Source of the DNA: Thiotrichales bacterium
GTDB taxonomy: Bacteria; Pseudomonadota; Gammaproteobacteria; JAAZVR01
Length of the DNA: 10,192 nucleotides
Direction of reading: 5' to 3'
NCBI GenBank assembly: GCA_018623305.1
Contig: JAAZVR010000026.1
Coordinates: 1-10,192 of the forward strand
How positions within the stretch are numbered: position 1 is the first letter of the stretch; every line of letters begins with the position of its first letter. The translations under genes were made by a program, and so were the position numbers. Of the stretch, positions 6,605-10,192 are shown in pieces. The notes under the pieces were generated by a model, which ran no database searches, was not told where the DNA came from, and was given only the letters and a program-made list of their open reading frames with translations.

Positions 6605-7006
6605 CGTTTTCCAAGCGCTGTAACCGCCCACTAAGACTTTCACATTCGTGTAACCGGCTAAGCGCAACGCGAAATGAGCCTTAGACGACAAAATGCCGGT
6701 ATCGCAATAAACGATGACAGGCTTATCTTTTGGGATTTCATCTAAATGGTTAAGCACTTGTCGCCAATCAATATTGATTGCGCCTGGCATGTGACTTTCG
6801 TTAAAGCGGCCCGGTAAACGAGCATCGATGACAAAAAAACCATTGACGCCTGCCGCTTTAATTTGCTCGGCTGAAATCGTACCGTCGCCATAATCCGCGA
6901 ATTCCATATATTCAAGCATCGCATCGACAATGGCTTCGTCAGGTTCTGCCATAGCAGGTGTGTTAAAAGCCATTATCAGGCCTAATGTAGCAACCAGTTT
7001 TTTCAT
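6596..7006 (-). CDS. Periplasmic single-domain rhodanese-like protein
   Basis: A 136-residue protein with a Sec signal peptide (MKKLVATLGLIMAFNTPAMA, cleavage after residue 20), hence periplasmic. One rhodanese domain follows. It shows D61-A-R (DARLPGRF), the E-SHMPGAINI block at 70-79 and the active-site loop with C101 in VIVYCDTGILS. The C-terminal LVGGYSAWK is typical of the family. The catalytic cysteine that would carry a persulfide is present. The loop reads C-D-T-G-I-L-S, where C-x-x-G-x-R-S is common; the usual arginine is leucine. It may transfer sulfur or bind thiolated or oxidised ligands; the true substrate is unknown. A strong ribosome site GAGGAG (7015-7020 on the minus strand) lies eight bases before the ATG. 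Its 3' end is tail to tail with the ABC operon, 16 bases apart. Confidence 0.9.
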   Translation of the reverse strand: MKKLVATLGLIMAFNTPAMAEPDEAIVDAMLEYMEFADYGDGTISAEQIKAAGVNGFFVIDARLPGRFNESHMPGAINIDWRQVLNHLDEIPKDKPVIVYCDTGILSSKAHFALRLAGYTNVKVLVGGYSAWKTSD

Positions 7007-7060
7007 CCTTTTGACTCCTCATATCAAAACTCAGCCCCATTCTAAACGTTTGGAATCCTC

Positions 7061-7087
7061 TTGTTAAGTCGGCGCATTTGTTAAAAT
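7061..7087 (+). promoter_or_regulatory. rluE: Candidate promoter of rluE
   Basis: TTGTTA at 7061-7066 and TAAAAT at 7082-7087 resemble -35 and -10 boxes, but their spacing is only 15 bases. They lie in the 115-base gap between the divergent rhodanese and rluE genes, about 35 bases before the rluE start. This is the best match in the gap; the evidence is consensus similarity only. Confidence 0.3.
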
Positions 7088-7121
7088 TTACAGACTTTTA
7101 AAACAGGTTAGAGTACGAAAC

Positions 7122-7739
7122 ATGGCCCGCGTGGTATTGCTAAACAAACCGTTTGATGTGATGTGTCAATTTACCGATGACTCCGGTCGTACAACCTTGG
7201 CGGATTTTGTTTCCGAAAAAGGGGTTTATCCCGCAGGCCGTTTGGATCGAGACAGCGAAGGTTTAGTTGTTTTAACCGACGATGGCGCTTTGCAAGCGCA
7301 AATCAGTAGCCCTAAGTTCAAAAAGCCCAAAACCTATTGGGTGCAAGTGGATGGCGATGTGACGGATGAAGCCTTAAATCAATTGCGTCAAGGCGTTGAA
7401 TTAAAAGATGGCCTGACAAAACCCGCCCATGCAAAAAAAATCGGAGAGCCTAAAAATTTATGGCCTCGCAATCCGCCCGTTCGATTTCGAAAGTCCGTGC
7501 CGACCAGTTGGATTGAACTCACTCTTAAAGAAGGTAAAAATCGCCAAGTACGACGAATGACGGCGGCTGTTGGGTTTCCGACCTTACGCTTGATTCGTGC
7601 AAAAGTGGGCGATTGGAGTATTGAGGGATTAGGTGTAGGTGAGACTCGAACGCTTGAGGTGGCAACTACCAGTAAAGCAAAACGTGCCCCAACACATGGG
7701 AAGCGGGCACCATCCCGTAAGCGCGTGAATCGAGGCTAA
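7122..7739 (+). CDS. rluE: 23S rRNA pseudouridine(2457) synthase RluE
   Basis: A 205-residue enzyme of the RsuA/RluE family that converts uridine 2457 of 23S rRNA to pseudouridine in the ribosome's peptidyl-transferase half. The catalytic aspartate is D42 in the family motif GRLDRDSEG (39-47). The RNA-binding and fold motif EGKNRQVRRMTAAVGFPTLR (137-156) is intact. The start LLNKPFDVMCQFTD and the block LWPRNPP-R-RKS-PTSW (113-130) match E. coli RluE specifically, which separates it from RluB/RluF. As in RluE there is no N-terminal S4 domain. After residue about 180 there is a basic tail rich in K, R, P and S that enzymes of this group often lack. This tail is encoded opposite the 3' end of the signal peptidase-like gene (74-base overlap). 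The ribosome site is weak (GGTTAGAG region before 7122). Confidence 0.95.
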   Translation: MARVVLLNKPFDVMCQFTDDSGRTTLADFVSEKGVYPAGRLDRDSEGLVVLTDDGALQAQISSPKFKKPKTYWVQVDGDVTDEALNQLRQGVELKDGLTKPAHAKKIGEPKNLWPRNPPVRFRKSVPTSWIELTLKEGKNRQVRRMTAAVGFPTLRLIRAKVGDWSIEGLGVGETRTLEVATTSKAKRAPTHGKRAPSRKRVNRG

Positions 7740-8205
7740 GGTCTCGGTTATCTCCCAATACAAAGTAATGCCCGGGAGGAACAACAAACTCAACCACCCT
7801 GGAGGTGCTATTGAGCGTTTCGCAAGGCGGTTTTTCGAAACCCACATCATAACTGACGTTTTGGATTTGAGTTCGATAACGCTTCAGTGCGAGCTGTTTC
7901 TCACTTTTGATGGTTTCTGGCATGGCAACATATTGAATTTGCTGACCATTAATCGCAAAAACATTGTCTCCACAAAAAGTCATCCAATCACCAGGCAGTC
8001 CAATCACGCGTTTAATCATTCGAGGGGGCTGACTTTTTAAATAGCCTTCAAATACGATGATGTCTCCAACGTTTATCGTATCTTGAGTGCTGATATAAGT
8101 TGCGCCTCGTTCAGGAACATTAGGCAACATAGAAGCGCCTTCTGTTGTTCCCACATCAAAGCTCTGAAGCCCAACGAATATCAAAAACAAACCAACAAGA
8201 ATCAT
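7666..8205 (-). CDS. Signal peptidase I-like (S26 family) serine peptidase, minimal single-anchor form
   Basis: A 179-residue membrane-anchored protease with its catalytic domain on the periplasmic side. A single hydrophobic helix at residues 2-13 is followed directly by the catalytic core. Box B is GASMLP with nucleophile S25, box C is GDIIVF (48-53), box D is KRVIGLPGD with general base K65, and box E is GDNRDLSLDSR (151-161). The Ser-Lys pair is spaced as in the core of LepB. It is much shorter than E. coli LepB (324 residues): it lacks the second N-terminal helix and the cytoplasmic loop. Two cysteines (C78, C128) could form a disulfide. Its ATG overlaps the deacetylase stop (ATGA), so the two are translationally coupled. 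The chain ends in VLLYW, where the family normally ends, so the overlap with rluE is not a read-through artefact. It is probably an accessory enzyme beside the housekeeping LepB; its substrate is unknown. Confidence 0.9.
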   Translation of the reverse strand: MILVGLFLIFVGLQSFDVGTTEGASMLPNVPERGATYISTQDTINVGDIIVFEGYLKSQPPRMIKRVIGLPGDWMTFCGDNVFAINGQQIQYVAMPETIKSEKQLALKRYRTQIQNVSYDVGFEKPPCETLNSTSRVVEFVVPPGHYFVLGDNRDLSLDSRAYGMVPASHVLGHVLLYW

Positions 8206-9335
8206 GCTAGATGGTGCTTCACCAGCTCCTGAATTCGTTCCGGATAGGTCAGCTCCTCATCGGGTGATAGACCAATAGGGTCATCAAATGTGCCAGGCAG
8301 ACCCAATAATGTATGCATCGAGCCTGCAACACATTGCGCCAGAGGATCGAGTTTATAGCCACCCCCCAGAGCAAAGCTGATGCGCCCACCACAGAGTTCT
8401 TCAGCCGAATCTGTCAAACGTTTCACAAGCTGGTTGTAACCATTGACGGATAATCGATGGTCGGCCAATGGGTCTTGCCAATGCCCGTCATAGCCTGCAA
8501 ATACCAAGATTTGTTCAGGCTCAAAATCTCTCAATTTAGGCGCAATGACCTGATCATAGGCCTCTAAGTAAGCCTGATCACCCGCATATTTAAGAAACGG
8601 GATATTGACATTAGTGCCTTTCGCTTGACCCGTTCCAACGTGTTGCATACCGCCGGTCATTGGCCAGTAGGGGTGTCGATGAATTGAGATGGCCAAAATA
8701 CTTGGATCATCAATCGTTAAATCTTGCGTGCCATTACCATGGTGCACATCAAAATCAATGATGGCAACTTTTTTGACTCCACGGTATTTTTGTAAGGCCT
8801 TTGCCGCAATAACATCTGAATTGAAAATACAAAAGCCCATCGCTTTATTTTTCAAAGCATGATGACCTGGTGGGCGCAACAAGGCAAAGCCTCGATCAAT
8901 GTCTCGATCGTAAACCGCTAGATTCATTTCAATATTGCCCCCAGCGGCCATACATGCAGCATCAAAACTGTCTGGAGTCACATAAGTATCTTCGCTGTAA
9001 GGATTGATATAACCGCCTCCACCATCTGCATAGATTTCAACATCATAGATGTATCCTTCTTCATGCACCCATTGCAACTCATCTCTGAGAGCGGTTCTGG
9101 CTTTAACAGGGGTGAAGTATTTCCAATAATCTCGACGAGTCAACTCAGCATCAATGGCCTTTAAGCGTTCAGCACTTTCTGGATGGCCATGAAGCGTATG
9201 TTTGAAAAACAATGGGTCGAGCAAAACACCCACTGAGTGAGCAGGCTTAGCTTGAGCCAACGCGTTGACCGGCAATGCACTGGCCGTTGCGAGAGCAAGA
9301 GAATTGCGAATAAATTGACGACGTGAAATAGACAT
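8202..9335 (-). CDS. Tat-exported HDAC-superfamily deacetylase (class II-like)
   Basis: A 377-residue predicted zinc amidohydrolase of the histone deacetylase/acetylpolyamine amidohydrolase superfamily. The N-terminus has a canonical twin-arginine motif SRRQFIR (4-10), a mild hydrophobic stretch (12-22) and cleavage likely after AQA (27-29), so it should fold in the cytoplasm and act in the periplasm. The catalytic set is complete. The active-site histidines are H158/H159 in RPPGHHA, the aspartate partner is D194, the zinc ligands are D196, H198 and D283 (DFDVHHGNGT; AGYDGHWQDP), and the transition-state tyrosine is Y327 in LGGGY. Bacterial relatives deacetylate acetylated polyamines or lysines; export implies another acetylated amine in the envelope, which is inference. 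A GAGGT ribosome site (9343-9347, minus strand) lies seven bases before the ATG. It is followed by, and overlaps, the signal peptidase-like gene. Confidence 0.92.
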   Translation of the reverse strand: MSISRRQFIRNSLALATASALPVNALAQAKPAHSVGVLLDPLFFKHTLHGHPESAERLKAIDAELTRRDYWKYFTPVKARTALRDELQWVHEEGYIYDVEIYADGGGGYINPYSEDTYVTPDSFDAACMAAGGNIEMNLAVYDRDIDRGFALLRPPGHHALKNKAMGFCIFNSDVIAAKALQKYRGVKKVAIIDFDVHHGNGTQDLTIDDPSILAISIHRHPYWPMTGGMQHVGTGQAKGTNVNIPFLKYAGDQAYLEAYDQVIAPKLRDFEPEQILVFAGYDGHWQDPLADHRLSVNGYNQLVKRLTDSAEELCGGRISFALGGGYKLDPLAQCVAGSMHTLLGLPGTFDDPIGLSPDEELTYPERIQELVKHHLA

Positions 9336-9437
9336 AATACAGACCTCGTAAGGTGCTTCCGGTTTTGACGGTTATACCTTATATTTTGGTGAGTTAAAAT
9401 TAAAAAACACTATAACCCGATAAAAGAAAGGATAGGT
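9336..9437. promoter_or_regulatory. Divergent control region between the deacetylase operon and the CPXCG gene
   Basis: This 102-base AT-rich gap must start transcription both ways. Rightward, TTGGTG (9386-9391) and TATAAC (9411-9416) resemble -35/-10 boxes with a long 19-base spacing. Leftward, TATAAC (complement of 9371-9376) with TTAACT upstream is a weak candidate at about 15 bases. The CPXCG gene has a good AAGGA ribosome site at 9428-9432. No hairpin or operator palindrome stands out. Confidence 0.35.
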
Positions 9438-9629
9438 ATGCTGGAAACAACCCATGTTCAGTGCCCGTATTGTTGGGAAGAGATTGAAATCGTAGTGGAT
9501 CCGAGTGAATCCATTCAGGATTATGTGGAAGATTGTTTTGTTTGTTGTCGCCCCATTCACCTGCATGTGGAAGTGGGTGAGTGGGGAGAGGTCTCCGCCA
9601 TCGCTCAAACGGATGACGAAGCTTACTGA
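9438..9629 (+). CDS. CPXCG-family small cysteine-rich protein
   Basis: A 63-residue soluble protein, probably a small zinc-binding domain. The N-terminal Cys pair is CPYC (residues 9-12) and the second cluster is EDCFVCCRPI (31-40), which together define the CPXCG-motif family widespread in proteobacteria and without an established function. The spacing of the two clusters and the final D/E-rich tail fit the family, which is about 60 residues long. In most members the first motif is CPYCG; here the glycine is tryptophan (CPYCW). The ribosome site AAGGA is well placed. It is convergent with pepA, seven bases between their stops, and divergent from the deacetylase operon. No function is assigned. 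Confidence 0.9.
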   Translation: MLETTHVQCPYCWEEIEIVVDPSESIQDYVEDCFVCCRPIHLHVEVGEWGEVSAIAQTDDEAY

Positions 9630-9636
9630 TTGGGGA

Positions 9637-10192
9637 TTAACCCGCGTTTTGAATAAGGAATTCAGTTAGAAGGGGAACAGGACGACCGCTCGCGCCTTTG
9701 TCTTTGCCTTTTAACCACGCAGTGCCTGCGATGTCCAAATGCGCCCAAGCCTGGCCTTCATCAATGAAGCGTTGCAAGAAACACGCAGCCGTAATGGTGC
9801 CCGCACCTGCGCCACCAATGTTGCCCATATCCGCAAAGTTGCTGTCCAATTGGTCGTCATACTCTTGGTATAACGGCAAACGCCAGCAGCGATCGTGTAC
9901 GGTTTCACCTGATTGGAAAAGCTCGTTGGCTAATTCGTCATCATTTGATGCCATGCCTGAAACGTGATGGCCTAAAGCCACAATACACGCACCGGTCAAA
10001 GTCGCAACATCGACGATTTTGCTCGGTTTAAATGTGTTTTGTGCGTAAGTCAGCGCGTCACACAGAATCAAACGGCCTTCGGCGTCGGTATTCAACACTT
10101 CAATCGTTTGTCCTGAAAGGCTAGTAATCACATCGCCTGGTTTCGTTGCATTACCGTTTGGCATATTTTCAGTCGATGGAATCACCGCAACC
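9637..10192 (-). CDS. pepA: Leucyl aminopeptidase (M17 family), C-terminal part (cut by window edge)
   Basis: The reading frame is open to the right edge, so only about the last 184 residues are seen; the GTG at 10185 is an internal valine codon, not a start. The M17 signature NTDAEGRL is intact and carries the metal ligands and catalytic residues equivalent to E. coli PepA D352, E354 and R356. It is preceded by the family block P-TENMP-G-A-KPGD and followed by D-ATLTGAC-VALG and G--GAGTI-AA-FL-RF. The C-terminus (GRPVPLLTEFLI) is typical and complete. The enzyme is a cytosolic di-metal hexameric aminopeptidase for N-terminal leucine and other residues; E. coli PepA is also a DNA-binding accessory protein in Xer recombination and carAB control, but that N-terminal domain is outside the window. 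It is transcribed leftwards, in the same direction as valS at the other end. Confidence 0.95.
   Translation of the reverse strand, partial: VAVIPSTENMPNGNATKPGDVITSLSGQTIEVLNTDAEGRLILCDALTYAQNTFKPSKIVDVATLTGACIVALGHHVSGMASNDDELANELFQSGETVHDRCWRLPLYQEYDDQLDSNFADMGNIGGAGAGTITAACFLQRFIDEGQAWAHLDIAGTAWLKGKDKGASGRPVPLLTEFLIQNAG

Noticed and set aside
7768..8040. 90-codon open frame on the plus strand
   Set aside because: It lies wholly antisense to the signal peptidase-like gene, whose catalytic boxes are intact; it has no ribosome site and no recognisable motif.
9698..9967. 89-codon open frame on the plus strand
   Set aside because: It is antisense to pepA, whose M17 signature is clear on the other strand; the translation looks like a shadow with no domain features.
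10183..10185. GTG at the right edge as the start of a short aminopeptidase
   Set aside because: The frame stays open upstream with family-like residues (V-A before it), and the M17 fold needs the missing N-terminal two thirds; it is an internal valine codon.
1..10192. CRISPR arrays, tRNA or rRNA genes, riboswitches
   Set aside because: I saw no regularly spaced repeats and no cloverleaf or rRNA-like segments; nearly all bases are accounted for by protein genes.

Overview
The window looks like chromosomal DNA of a gammaproteobacterium of moderate GC content. The valS start, the pepA end and rluE all read as gammaproteobacterial versions of their families. A sulfur-oxidising Thiomicrospira/Thiomicrorhabdus-type host is a guess from overall character, not something the sequence proves. 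There are ten intact genes and two genes cut by the window edges, packed densely; no gap between genes exceeds 300 bases.

Layout, left to right. (1) Positions 1-48, minus strand: the first 16 codons of valS, running off the left edge. (2) 125-2233, plus: a compact Lon-related ATP-dependent protease. (3) 2402-6579, plus: a tightly packed five-gene operon. It encodes a TetR-type repressor, an exported c-type cytochrome of cytochrome c'-like layout, a HlyD-type adaptor, an FtsX/MacB-type permease and a LolD/MacB-type ATPase. A promoter with two abutting palindromes precedes it. (4) 6596-7006, minus: a periplasmic single-domain rhodanese. (5) 7122-7739, plus: rluE, the 23S rRNA pseudouridine-2457 synthase. 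(6) 9335-7666, minus: a two-gene operon of a Tat-exported HDAC-superfamily deacetylase translationally coupled to a minimal signal peptidase I-like protein, whose 3' end overlaps the rluE tail. (7) 9438-9629, plus: a small CPXCG-family cysteine-rich protein. (8) 9637-10192, minus: the C-terminal part of leucyl aminopeptidase pepA.

The strongest unexpected signal is an imperfect direct repeat (19 of 21 bases) that brackets the TetR-cytochrome-ABC operon almost exactly: 2218-2238 across the stop of the Lon-like gene, and 6584-6604 across the stop of the rhodanese gene. The right copy still encodes the last Lon-like codons (LADD-stop) although no Lon-like gene precedes it. The simplest reading is that the Lon-like gene and the rhodanese gene once met tail to tail, and a cassette of about 4.4 kb entered at that junction, duplicating it. 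The cassette contains no recombinase.

Functionally, the inserted operon looks like a self-regulated export system: adaptor, permease and ATPase form the pump, the TetR protein probably senses the substrate, and a periplasmic heme protein is co-expressed. The deacetylase-peptidase pair is a second small envelope module. On a wider scale, pepA and valS lie on the same strand in the relative order of the enterobacterial pepA-holC-valS cluster, but here about 9.6 kb of other genes and no holC separate them.
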